Program-made: the position numbers and the translations under genes
Notes under the pieces: model-generated
Told to the model about the DNA's origin: nothing
Database searches by the model: none
The model's input: only the letters and a program-made list of their open reading frames with translations
From: Kalmusia sp. IMI 367209
Taxonomy: Eukaryota > Ascomycota > Dothideomycetes > Pleosporales > Didymosphaeriaceae
DNA length: 64,000 bases
Direction: 5' to 3'
Assembly (NCBI GenBank): GCA_027946365.1
Contig: JAPEUQ010000001.1
Span: 1,984,001-2,048,000, forward strand
Shown here: one piece after another, positions 52,917 to 64,000 of the stretch
How positions within the stretch are numbered: position 1 is the first letter of the stretch
Layout of the letters: each line of letters begins with the position of its first letter

Positions 52917-53988
52917 ATCGTGCTAGGATTTCTTCTTTTACTTAGAGACCAAGGTGTAGAAGCGTAGTATTTCTTTGATGTAAGGACTGGGAGAAAAGCC
53001 TCCGCGACCTCCTCCTCGCGTGTGTCGGTAGAGTAAATCGTGAATCAGCTCGGGCCCTCTGCCGCACTTGTCCCTCTTCTTGTCTTTGGGGTTGAGTTAG
53101 GCCTCCCTGTGCAACAGCTTTGGCGCAGGTATTCGATAATAGAAGCAGGCTGGTGTGTAATCTAGCGGGGTTGCTGGACGGTATAAAATATCACACTGCT
53201 AGGCACCATTGTTGAGCTGTATGATCAGCTGATCATGTTAGCGTGCCAAAGCTGACTTATTGTGGAGAACGAGACCCAGACTTGTAGTATCGGATATCGA
53301 ACATTGCGGCTGCTAACGGTGGAAGTATTTCTGCATTAATCGTAAACTCAGAAGCTAAGATTCGCTAGAACAACGCACTGGTAGGTGTCAAGTATCGATT
53401 GCTCCTGAAGACTGATAGTCTAGTCCGCTTCGACATGCATACTCAAGCTGCCGGCATTTCTTTCGGCTAATCTTATTGTCTTGGTTTCCCTTCCCCATAT
53501 TGTTGGGTACTGTGCCCCCTTACTGCTCCCAAAGTACAGGTCATAGGGGTTGTTTTTTTTCTTGCGAGTAAGCTTCGCAGGCATTCCCGCATCGCTCCTC
53601 CTTTAATGAAGGCGGAGTCCTAGAATTCTGACTTTCAGCTTCTTCTCTACGAGTGTCAGACATCTTGGGTAGTGCTAGCGTTTCGCAATTCGGCCAAAGA
53701 GCAGTGTGTTAGAGTGAACTTACTTTTGCCCAAGTTCTTTCCTCCAGACAACGCAACTACCCCCACAAGTGTATATGCATGAGGCAACTCGGAAGGTGGT
53801 CTACGCTTATGGGGCAAATACGAAGGCCGAGCTGGTCACGAAACTATTGGAGAGTTAGATAAACCACATATGGGTTAGGAATTGGGATGGGCATCCTTTA
53901 TATGAATTGTTGTAGACTGTGTAGCTGTAGTAATAGCTATTTGCCCTTCTTACTCCAAAATAAAAAACAGGTAGCTTTTCGTAGCTAA
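52917..53988. other. Intergenic region upstream of the orphan and downstream of the PKS; no gene seen
   Basis: AT-richer than its neighbours with no long open frames; probably the orphan's promoter and the PKS terminator region. Confidence 0.45.
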
Positions 53989-56900
53989 TTATTCTTCTTT
54001 CCTCCTCGTTAGCTTACTTATCTTGGCAACCAGGCCTCCAATTGCCATCACACTGGGCGCACCCATAATGTCAAACACTGCCACTTCAGCTGCAAACTCC
54101 TTTCGCAGCCAATTCCTTAGCTCAACGGCCACAAGGCTATCAACACCAAAAACATGCAGCGGCTTTTCAGCGTCTACGTCTTCTGGCTTCATGGAAAGGG
54201 CCCGCGACAACTTATGCGACAACGCTTGAACGACGACATGCGCACGATCATCTTCTGTGGATGCCTGTGAGAAGAGTACAACGAAATTGATGCTGGGGTT
54301 CGAAGACGACGCCGAAAGCAACACAGAATTTCGAGGCTGTGCAAAGTTGGCGTAAAGTGGTCGATCAAGCAATTCAGGTATTTCGGTACCATGCAACAAC
54401 AGATCTGCTGGCGTAACAATGCCCATTCCTATCTGGCTCTTGTCCGGGTCGACGATGCGAGACATTCCGGGATCGCAATAGGTATCCAAGAGTGCAAAAA
54501 ACTCGGATTCTTCGATCTTGATACTTCCTTCCCCCTCGTCGTAACTTTTCTGTAATCGGCCTGTCTCCGCCACGAGTCCGATTGTGCGCATGACGCCGAG
54601 ATCAATCGACAAGGCGTTATGGCCACCTTTTACACGATGTCGTGCTAGGGCATCTTGAAATGTACATCCCGATGCGTAGTTAGATTGACCAGGACTACCA
54701 ATTATGCCCGCTACTGACGCTAGGAGTATGAAGAAGTCGAGATCCTTAGGGAGCTCGGTATGCAGGTTCCATGAAGTCGCTACCTTGGAATCGAGAGTTG
54801 TGGTCCATTGAAAATGTGTCATGTTCTCGAATGTGGAGTCTTGTAGAACCATTGCCGCGTTGATGCACCCTCGAATGGGTGGCATAGTATTGGCACAGCC
54901 TTCTAATACTTCTCTTAAGCTAGTACGTGAGGCAGCGTCACATCGTGGGGTTGCAACGTTGATGCCTTGTTGTCGAAGTTGTTCGATGACTTCGGTTGCA
55001 GCCTGTGAAGCTTTGGCGGAGCGAGAAAAGCGAGAGAGAGCGATCAGATGTTTTGCTCCACGTGAGGCCATCCATTTCATTATACCGCGGCCAATGCCCC
55101 CAAGCCCTCCAACGACCAAATAAGAGGCATTCTCGTCAAATATCCATGGTTTACGATGAAGGACGCGTTTCTGCAATCATGTTAGGATGCGAGGTTGACC
55201 TTGTGCAAAGTACTACTCACTGGAACTATTGCCTCGTCTTCCATACTAATGACAATTCTGCCTGTATTTCTTCCACTTTGGAAGTATCGGAAGGCATCCT
55301 CGGTCTTTTCGACACTGTACACATGCAGCGGTGTTGGCGGCCGTAGTACACCCTCCTCGGCTAGCTTAAGGAGGTTCTCTAAGACCCGTTCGCCGAGCCC
55401 GGGACGCACCATGGAAATGTGGCGGATATCTATCGCTATGAAAGATCTGCACTACAATGTCAGAAGGCGCTTAACATCAAAGGGCTCCTCAGCGGCACTG
55501 ACCTATTTTCATCAAAACGACCCATAGGCAGCTCCTCGTTACTCATAATATCCGCCTTACCGATTTCAATGAATCTTCCGCATGGCGCCAGACACTCCCA
55601 GCTAGCGCGCAAACCCTCTCCACTAAGGGAGTTGAATACCACATCAACACCGTACCCTTTCGTGACCCGCAGAATGCCTTGCTTGAAGCTCGTATTGCGA
55701 CTGTAAAAGATGTGGTCTTCAGGCACCCCTAGTTCCCTCACTAGCTGGCGCTTCTCGTCATAGCCGACTGTCGCAAAAATCTCCGCACCCACCATCTGGG
55801 CAACTTGAATAGCTAGCTGGCCCGTTCCTCCAGATGCAGCGTGGATCAGAATTTTATCTTCCTTGCCAAGCCGTGCAACCTCTATAAGGGAGTACAACGC
55901 TGTGAGTCCAGGATTTAGAAGCGCTGCACCTTGCTCGAACGTAAGATTGTGTGGAATCTTCCCGTACCATTGCGGACTCCGTGGAAACATCCTCATGGCT
56001 CCTCTGACCGCCATGCAGACGCGGTCGCCAGGCTTCACATTAGTCACATCTTTTCCAACCCGTGTGACCACTCCAGAAGCATCAGTTCCAAAGACATCTT
56101 CTTCAAGACGCCCAAGGGCGGAAAACACGTCGCGGAAACTAAGCCCCCATGCCTTAGCATCGATCTCTACATCTTTGGGATCGAGAGATTTGTAATAACC
56201 AGTGTCCTCGGCATAGTAAATAGTCTCGAGTGAGCCACGCTGCAGGACATCTAGGCGGAGCGGAGGCCCAGACTTCCAAGACGCTAGACTCGGCTGTAAA
56301 TGAATGGAAGAGTTGATAGATGCGTTCAAGTTGACTTCGGAGACGAGCCGCGGCATCATGATTTGATCGTCTCGGATGGCGTATTCTGATTCGATTGATT
56401 CACCAGAGAAAGCTGCCTTGAAGACCCGGTTGATGTGCGATTCTGCACCCTCCAAGCTGTCAAGGGAGAGCGAAACGATTCGCTTCTCTGGGGTTTCCGC
56501 GCGCAGTGCGCGGAGAAACCCATCTTTGAGCCCTTCGTGTGGAGCTTGCGAGTATGGAGAGGAGGCTGTTACCCACAGGATGTTCTTCCATCGTCTTATG
56601 GCTTTCTTAAAAGCTACAAATTCTGCTTGACCCATTCTTCTTAGGACAGACTCTCCGATATCGGCAAGGAATAGGACGTATTCCGAAAAAGTCTTCGATT
56701 CGTCTCCCAGGTCACTGGTGGAGATAATGTCCGTTTTCCGAAATGTGTTCGAGAGCGACGAGGATAAGCGCATTTGATCAGCATTATGCAAATCTAAGAC
56801 GATGGTAACATTTGTTTCGTATGTGCTTGAGGTAATCGTGGTGGTACTCAGTGCCGTGGTCATCATTAGACTGAAGATATGAGCTTTCTCGTTCTCCCAA

Positions 56901-59900
56901 TCTCTAGTGACCATATCAACTCCAGAGTACCCATTGCTCTTGAGCAATTCTTCCCATTGAGATTCAGTGATGGTGGGACCAGACGCACGAAAATCTTCTT
57001 CTCCGAGCCACCAGCCGCTCAAAACGCCAAACCCAAGGCCCATAGCAAACACTTCAGGCCTTGTGGGTTCGTGGAAGATCAGGCGTCCACTTGGTTTCAA
57101 CAAGCGATGTAAGTTTGATAAAGTACGTGAGAGATTTGATGTAGCATGCAGCACGGAGCCTGCGAAGATGACATCAAAGGACCTATCTTGGAAGCCCTCG
57201 GCTGCGATCTCGTTCTCTAGGTTAAACGTCTGAAATTTGACCCTCTCACCAAAGCCAAGACGCGAAAGCTTCTCCTTGGCCTTATCGAAGAAAGATGGCG
57301 AGATATCAGTGTAAGTGTATTCGCTGTACGCCATTCCGCCGGTTTTCATCTCGCGCTCATGGAGTGCGGACAGTATATAGGTGGTCCAACCACCTGTTCC
57401 AGCTCCGACCTCCAAGATTTTCAGACTCGATTTTTGATGAGATAGCAAAGTGACGTATTTGGAGAAGCGAACATCGCATATTTGGGAGAATATTGTCTCG
57501 TAGACGTCTGAGGCAAGGCTACCAGAGAATAGTAGATCCAGTGGGTCAACATCGCCACGTACAATGTCTGTTAGATGCTTGGCTACTTCGAAGAAGACTT
57601 TCCATCCCGGCATAGCTTCTAGTACCCTTGCCGAGTGAAGAGCAATGTCTTCTGGAGTCAATGCCAATTCTTCTTCCGGGAAGTCGCCAGACAACTGGCA
57701 CTCTAGCCACTCTATGAGTTTTGCATAATGCAATGGTCCCCGTTGGGTTGCGGCTGTCCAAAATAGGCATTTGGCTTCGAACCATAGCACGAAGGGTTGC
57801 ATCGCGCAATTGAGCAATTTCTTTCGCCCTATCCTCCTGCTCTTCCAAATTTTTGTGGGCTCTAGCGCATATAATTTGGATATCTTTGGGCTTGAGAATG
57901 TCCAGCTGAGGATGCCACTCGATGCTATATAGGAGATTTCGTTCTTTTGTGCTGTCGTTAGAATTGTCTAAGACAGGTCGCATTTCCAGATCAGCAAAGT
58001 GGGCTAACAATGAGCCGTCATTGGCTAGTGCTACAAGTTCCACATCTTGGCCTGCCACACCGACTTTCGGTTTAGCAACAGTTCGAACACGAATACTTGA
58101 ATTGTGTGCCTGTTGCCAACCGGACGAAGAAACCCATGCATCAGAGACTTTGTATGGTATGAGAGTTGGAAGAGTTGCGGTTGCACCTTTGGATGGTGCT
58201 GCATATCCTGTCTGACAGATCGCATCGAGGATTATAGGATGCACAAGACCTTGGAACTCGATTTCGGCTGGGACACGAGATACTGCAACCTCATTTTCAT
58301 CCCAAGATACGTCTTCGATCATTTGGGAAGGTGTCTCCGTACTGCACCCCCATTGTGGCACACCATCTGTAGAAATCTTCCTTGTCAATTTTCTTCGTGC
58401 ATTCTTCCTTGGCGACTTCCCATTGCTGATAGTACATTTCGGTGAGCGCTTGATGTTCGCGTCCACCATCGATCTCGTCTGGACGACCATCATCGTACTC
58501 GACGTGAACCGTCGCCTTGAGGCATTCACGCCACGCTCCTTCTTGAAGCGCGAACACTCGCACTTCAGACCGCGTACTTGTCTTTTCATACGCATACTGT
58601 AATGGTCGGAGCTGCGTCATTACCTCGGTCTGACCCTCAGGCTTCACTACAACAGGATTGAGGAAAGTCGCTTCCTTAAACAAGAATCCTTTGATCGCGT
58701 GTCCTTGTTTGGCCATCTGCCGCGCAGCCTCTAGCGCCATGAGCATCGTTCCAGCGCCAGGGTAAATAATCATGTCGCCAACCATGTGGTCGGCCACCCA
58801 GGGCATCTCATCAACGCTAATCATCTTACGCCATCGAGGCTCGAGTGGATTCCAATCAGCGGCCCGAAACCCTAAAACGTCGCGTGGTGCAGGCCCACGA
58901 AAAGAAAACTCGCTACTCAGCCGCGACTCGTACCAGTAGCGTAACGAGTTGTCGAATGGATAGGCAGGTAGATCGGTCAGTGCGCGAGAGTAAGGGCCAT
59001 CTACGTCGGACTGGTTGACTTTTTCGATATCAATAGCATGTCCGCGGGCGAGAAGGCTCCCTACTACCTTCATCGGTGTTTGTAGGGATGGGTCGAGCTT
59101 CGAAAGCATTGACATATAGCGTGGCTTTTTGCCTAGCTCCGATATTGTATCGGCAATAGCTCTGCGCAATGCACCGTGCGGTCCGATCTCCAGAAAGTCG
59201 AAGTCATTGAGTCGGTTGTCTTGCTTTGGGGCCACCGCCACCAGGTATTGCAGGGCATCAGAAAACCGAACCGTAGATACCAGATTGTCGACCCAATACT
59301 GTGGTTGTAAGAGCGAAGACACTTGAACAGGTGAAGCGGTAACAGATGATATCATGGTTGCGGTATTCTTGCGAGGCCCTGAAATCAGCTTGCCGATAGA
59401 CACCAGATATTCTTGAGCAATGTCTTGCATGGCCGGCGAATGATAAGCTACACCCGTGTTTAGCTTTTGGCCAAATATTCCGCCTTCGTCTAATGCAGTC
59501 TTCAACCGGTCAATATCACCCGCATCGGCAGAAAGTGTACAATTTCCAGGGCTATTCACACAAGCAATGTGCATCTCCCCCTCTATGCCAACCTTTCTTA
59601 CGTACTCTGGGACAGCATGCTCAGATAGGTTCACAGAAATCATGGCTCCAGTTCTACTGGCAGCAAGCTGTTCTGCGAGTCTTCCTCTATGGTACGCAAC
59701 CGCGCAAGCAGACTCCAGGCTTAATGCACCAACGGCATAGGCGGCTGCAATCTCGCCCGACGAGTGGCCCATTACAGCAATAGGTGTGAGATTCCAGCTT
59801 GATAAAAGATCGAATAAGGCAATTTGCAGTGCTGTACAAAGTGGCTGGCTGATTCGAGGCTGATTGATACTCTCCGGATCGCGCAACTTATCCAGAAGAT

Positions 59901-61883
59901 CCCATTCGGCACCACATTCACCAAACGCACTTGTGGCCTTCTCTAACGTCTTTGAAAAGACCGGAAAAGACAGCAATTGGGAGGCCCATGTTGGCGTATT
60001 GGACACCTTGTCCTGTGAAGACAAGTACGAGACCGATGTCTCGATTAGCCCGAGTGGGGGGTGTGAAAGATAGAGGAAAGCCGTGGTCCAATCCCGCGAT
60101 GCCTATCGACCGCCAGCTCATCAAACTTCTTCGCGAAGCGAGTATATGAGCCATTTGCCTCCGCCGTCTAGGCCTTCCGGCAATGTGGTTTGTGTAATAT
60201 GTTGAATAGTCGCGCACCATTCGGGTAGCGGCAGCTTCATCTTTGGCCGAAAGGACCAGAATTTGCGGTTGAGAAGCAGATGTAGGTGTCTCCACTCCCT
60301 CATCTACAAGGATGTAAGGCGAGGAATCACCGGATAAGTTGGATATAGACTCTTGAACAGTATCAGCATCGGTCGAACCTCGTACTGTCGGAGGGTTGGC
60401 TATGGTATGGTGAATGCCTTTTAGTGCTAGATTTTCGAGCGTGTGGTACGCATCGTCTAAGATCATGTGTCCGTTCGTTCCACCAAAGCCAAACGAGTTG
60501 ATCGACAATCGTCTTAGGCCCGAACTTGGCCATGCAGTACTTCGTGTGGGTATCTATTTTCCACCATGAGATCTAGCAACAATGCAGAAGGATATATACT
60601 AACTTGTATATGATAGAACTTGGCATTTATTCTGGGATTGATCTTCTCGAAGTTGGCAACGGGGAGGGATGACGCCCTTTTCGAGCATCAAGATGCATTT
60701 AACAATGCCAACAAGCGCGCTGGCACCTTCAAGATGGCCAACGTTACCCTTTACTGATCCTCTGTCATACAATAAGTTGTGATTCTTAGTTATGAGGTAC
60801 CTGGAAGTTGACTCACACGAACAAGGGTTCGCTTTCTGATCGGTATGAGCGAAAGACGCGCCCCAACGCGTTCGCCTCCGCAGGATCGCCTACCATTGTC
60901 CCCGTTCCATGTGCTTCCACGTATCGCGTCATTGCAAGGTCCAACCCTACCCTCTTATAAAGGGCTCGTACCAGCTCTTCCTGCATAGACGCATTGGGTT
61001 GAGTGATTCCAGGTGTATGGCCATCCTGATTGGTGCCCGTTCCACGAATAACAGCCCGTATGTTGTCGCCATCTCGAATAGCATCAGGCAGTCTTTTTAG
61101 GAGGAGAACAACAACGCCTTCCCCACGAGAATAGCCATTTGCGCGAGCATCAAAGCTGTACGACAAACTGTCGCGAGAAAGAAAGTTCATAGAATGGAGA
61201 AACATCGAAGTCTCTATACTCAGTAATGCACTCGTCCCTCCGACCAATGCCATAGAGCTCTGTCCACTGCGGAGAGACTGGCACGCGAGATCCATTGCAA
61301 CCATGCCAGTTGAGCACGCAGTGTTGAGTGCTATACTGGGGCCTCGTAGATTAAAGTACCAGCTTAATCTGTTGGCAAGAATGGAGGGGTTGTTCCCGGT
61401 TGCTGCATTTGTAGGAGTGATATCTGGATCTTTGCTTACGATGCGATTGTAATCATCCGTCATTGATGCAGCAAAAACGGACGTTGGAGAACCTGCGAGC
61501 TTCTCGATTGGAATACCAGCATTTTCGAATGCATGATATGAAGATTCCAGCAGCCATCGCTGTTGTGGGTCCATGGACGCAGCCTCTTTCGAGGTAATGG
61601 AGAAAAATGGCGCATCGAAAATACTAGGGTCGCGATTTAGGAAGTGTGCTCCTCGAGAGGTCAACTACAGGTATTTAGTGTTGATAATCCTTCATTGGAA
61701 AAGCTTGGTTACCAGATTATCTCTTTGGGCCTCTGTGCTATGGAATGAGTCGATTGAAGTACGCGAGGCAGGCCATTCGCTCATAACGTTCCTGCCATTT
61801 TCTAATAGGTCCCAGAAAGTGGCGTCGTCATTCGTATCTTGAGGCAACCTGTATGAGTGTCCTATGATAGCTATTTGCTCCAT
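53989..61883 (-). CDS. Highly reducing type I polyketide synthase with four apparent +1 frameshifts
   Basis: Domains KS-AT-DH-MT-ER-KR-ACP. Introns at 61665-61712, 60762-60816, 60554-60603, 55447-55502 and 55171-55220. KS (to about 60460): Cys in NTACSTGM, His in VEAHGTGT and VGHLEG. AT: GHSSGE near 59760. [16 protein letters not shown] near 58780 and [10 protein letters not shown]. Methyltransferase: LEVGAGTGG near 57400. [13 protein letters not shown] near 55830. KR: SNYASG near 54680. ACP: GVDSL near 54140. So all catalytic motifs are present, yet the frame jumps forward by one base at about 60661 (KS), 59980 (AT), 58326 (DH) and 57774 (before MT). No other stop codons interrupt it. As an HR-PKS it would make a reduced, methylated polyketide; the product is unknown. 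Start ATG 61883 ([10 protein letters not shown]) fits the KS N-terminus. As deposited it cannot give one continuous protein. Confidence 0.88.
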
Positions 61884-62474
61884 TTTGAAATTTGTCACCA
61901 CAAATTCGGAGACACTTTCTCGCGTAGAAGAGGTTGCTGAGGGTTTGGTTGTAGCTGAAATAACCTGGGAGGAGTTGCAGTGTGCTTGATTGATCTACCT
62001 ACGAAATAGTTGTCGCAGTTCTCAAGGCATACTTGCAGGGTTAACAGCAGCGATGTACAATTCAATTGGTTCCTTGAGATTTGGCCGAGTCTATCATGTG
62101 GCAGGGTCTCGGCGATGGCTCTTAATCAGGAACTTTGTGTTCCGTACATTAGCTGTTCCAGCTCCGGTGTGTGGAAGCGGCTTCTCGTCAACAGCTGCTT
62201 AGCTTCATGCATGGGCGGGTAGAGGTTCCGCAAAACGACATGGTGGCTGCACCTCAGGTGTGGGGGCTAAGCCGCGGCCAATTTGGAATGCAGCACAGCC
62301 CTAGGCCAAGCCCAAGATTACCATGCAGCGAATGAATCCATTTTAAGAAAGCGGGCGTCTTCACTAGATACTATTAATGTTTAAAATCCCAAGCCTTACC
62401 CGCTGTGTGTGAAGTTAAAACAAACAAGCTTAAATCCCCATTCCAAACCTTGATTGTTGTACACAAACCGTCCC
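61884..62474. promoter_or_regulatory. Divergent promoter region between the PKS and the 7-TM gene
   Basis: 591 bp between the two start codons. A CCGCGG palindrome (62273-62278), a form bound by some Zn2Cys6 regulators, touches a CCAAT box (62279-62283). No gene is seen inside. Confidence 0.45.
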
Positions 62475-63783
62475 ATGGCGGCTCAAATCCCACCAGAAGA
62501 ACTTGCGATGTTATGGGAAGGGCCAGCGCTGGAACCACCACTAGGGGTCATTCCCGACTTTGAGCATCCAGGCGGACAACATGGAATTGCGTACGCTGTC
62601 GTAATTGTTGGTGGTACCCTTGCGACTCTGGCTGTAGTCTTACGCCTGATCTCCCGTGTCATCATCAAACGAATTGACATTGAAGATGGTGCGCACGAAA
62701 TTTCACCGAATTGAATGAAACTGACAACCGTGCAGCAACGCTTATCGCGGCTTTTGGGCTTTGGGGGGGATTCCTATACCTTGTTTACGAGGTTGCAATA
62801 TGGCCAGGCTTCCGTGTGCACCAATGGAATTACCAGCTGAAGATGATACCACACTTTTTGAAGGTACGTGAGCTAAAGACTGTCACTAATGGAGAGACTG
62901 ACACTCAAAAGGTCCGCCACATCGGCTCTATCTTGTACGGTCTGATCATTATGCTGCTCAAGACATCGATCCTGTTGACTTGGATACGAACATTTGTGCC
63001 AATGGGGCAACGTAACGCCATGTTCTGGATCTCGCACGTTTTGATCTGGTCCAATATCCTTTTTTACGGTGTGGGGACCATAACTGAGATTTTCCAATGC
63101 CACCCTAGAGAGAAGATCTGGAACCCCCTCTTTGAAGGGGGCAGCTGTCCTATTGACATCAACATGCATGCGAGAGCGTCCGGTTACATCAATTTGATTT
63201 CTGACATTATCATTCTGGCCTTGCCACAGTCTGTGGTCTGGAAACTGAACGTTGGGCTGAGCACAAAGATTGGACTTTCACTATTGTTTGCTGTTGGAAT
63301 TTTGTAAGTGCTACCGTCATCCGATGACGATACCTCATTACTGACGACTCCAGCGCTTGTGCCAGTGCTGCAGTTAGGATGGCGTACGTCGAAAAGGCGC
63401 TTCGTTCAGATGACGGAACGTACACCAGCACCGAAGTGCTCTTCTGGATGATTGCCGAGGTGACGGCTGGATTCCTTATTATGGGTATTCCGTCCATCCC
63501 TAAGGTGGCGAAGACCATGCCCTTTGTCGAATCGCTGGTGTCATTGGTCCGCTCTATTGTAAGCCGGCCTGGGTCAAGCGGAGATGAGAAAACGAACTCT
63601 CGTCGTGGGTTGCCGTCGTGGTACAAACCTCAGCCCCGAAAACGACGTGACCCGATGGACATCAGTACCATGGGGACGGTAGAGGGAGCAAGGGACAGCC
63701 AACAAAACCTTACTTTTCTCACCACTGCGACCTCAAACCGCGACAATGGCAGCACCGGGACACACACAGCCCCTATAGATTAA
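62475..63783 (+). CDS. Seven-TM rhodopsin-like fungal integral membrane protein
   Basis: Exons 62475-62688, 62736-62863, 62912-63303 and 63354-63783 encode about 387 aa; introns are 47, 48, 48... and 50 bp long at 62689-62735, 62864-62911 and 63304-63353. The 62864-62911 intron is in frame (48 bp) and ends with AAG. Seven hydrophobic segments are visible, beginning with YAVVIVGGTLATLAVVLRLI, and the early RIDIEDATLIAAF segment matches the fungal rhodopsin-like/SAT4 family often found beside secondary-metabolite and effector genes. Features such as PHFLKVRHIGSILYG and EIFQCHP are typical of the family. The C-terminal ~100 residues are hydrophilic, Ser/Thr/Arg-rich and probably cytosolic. No CFEM domain is present. 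It shares a 591-bp divergent promoter with the PKS, so co-regulation is possible; function is unknown. Confidence 0.85.
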
Positions 63784-63892
63784 CCAAGATAAGCAAGGAG
63801 ATGCATTTCTATTACAACAGAGCCGTAATAGGCATGGTATAGCGATCTTCATAGACAGCAGATAGGACACGAATAGATGAGTTGACAGCACT

Positions 63893-63919
63893 GCCTTGAT
63901 CGAAAGTCCCCCTACCAGG
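63893..63919 (+). repeat. 27-bp direct repeat, copy 1
   Basis: Matches 63974-64000 in 24 of 27 positions; all three differences are C/T exchanges. Copies are 81 bp apart start to start, and the second is cut by the window end, so a longer array may follow. Confidence 0.7.
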
Positions 63920-63973
63920 TAATGTGGGATAGCATAGTGAATACACATGCATGTCAGACGGAATTTGTCCATC

Positions 63974-64000
63974 GCCTTGACCGAAAGCCCCCTTACCAGG
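63974..64000 (+). repeat. 27-bp direct repeat, copy 2 (at window end)
   Basis: Second copy of the repeat at 63893-63919, running to the last base of the window. Confidence 0.7.

Noticed and set aside
57773..60664. Small introns to explain the PKS frame jumps
   Set aside because: Any GT-AG pair that would fix the frame removes conserved residues or is shorter than the shortest real introns here (46 bp).

Overview
The window looks like nuclear DNA of a filamentous ascomycete (Pezizomycotina; a Dothideomycete would fit, but the species cannot be fixed from the sequence alone). The evidence is many short GT-AG introns (46-137 bp, one of 233 bp) with CTAAC-like branch points, single genes with their own promoters, clear ascomycete housekeeping orthologues, and large multidomain biosynthetic genes. 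There are no tRNA, rRNA or CRISPR features that I could see.

Left third (1-22.9 kb), ordinary housekeeping DNA: a TRF4-type non-canonical poly(A) polymerase (+), a PAP2-family lipid phosphatase (-), a large glycosylated membrane protein of unknown function (-), ESCRT-II subunit SNF8/VPS22 (-), the U5 snRNP factor AAR2 (+), a LITAF-domain protein (+), translation initiation factor eIF3c/NIP1 (-) and the DYRK-family kinase YAK1 (-).

Centre (22.9-47.8 kb), a ferrichrome-type siderophore locus: an L-ornithine N5-monooxygenase (sidA, -), a full-length ABC-B transporter (-) and, divergent from the transporter, a 16-kb NRPS of the NPS2/SidC type with four A, six T and six C domains. Splicing analysis shows that the NRPS is not one long ORF: an in-frame 48-bp intron sits in the second A domain, and a 49-bp intron near the 3' end replaces the apparent C-terminus. 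The promoters of the three genes share an identical 12-bp GATA element (GGATCAGATAAG, three perfect copies and one with a single mismatch), which contains the iron-regulator SreA consensus ATCWGATAA, plus an A4T4-core element. This supports joint repression by iron.

Right third (48.1-64 kb), more accessory: a small DUF7704-like membrane protein with an apparent frameshift, a CocE/X-Pro dipeptidyl-peptidase-like hydrolase (-), an orphan protein (-), a highly reducing polyketide synthase (KS-AT-DH-MT-ER-KR-ACP, -) and a divergent seven-TM rhodopsin-like fungal membrane protein (+). All PKS domains have intact catalytic motifs, but the reading frame is broken by four single-base +1 shifts, each next to a CCAA on the coding strand. 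Whether these are assembly errors, recent decay or recoding is the main open question of this region. All exon coordinates were worked out by eye from splice consensus, reading phase and conserved protein motifs; no alignment or transcript evidence was available.
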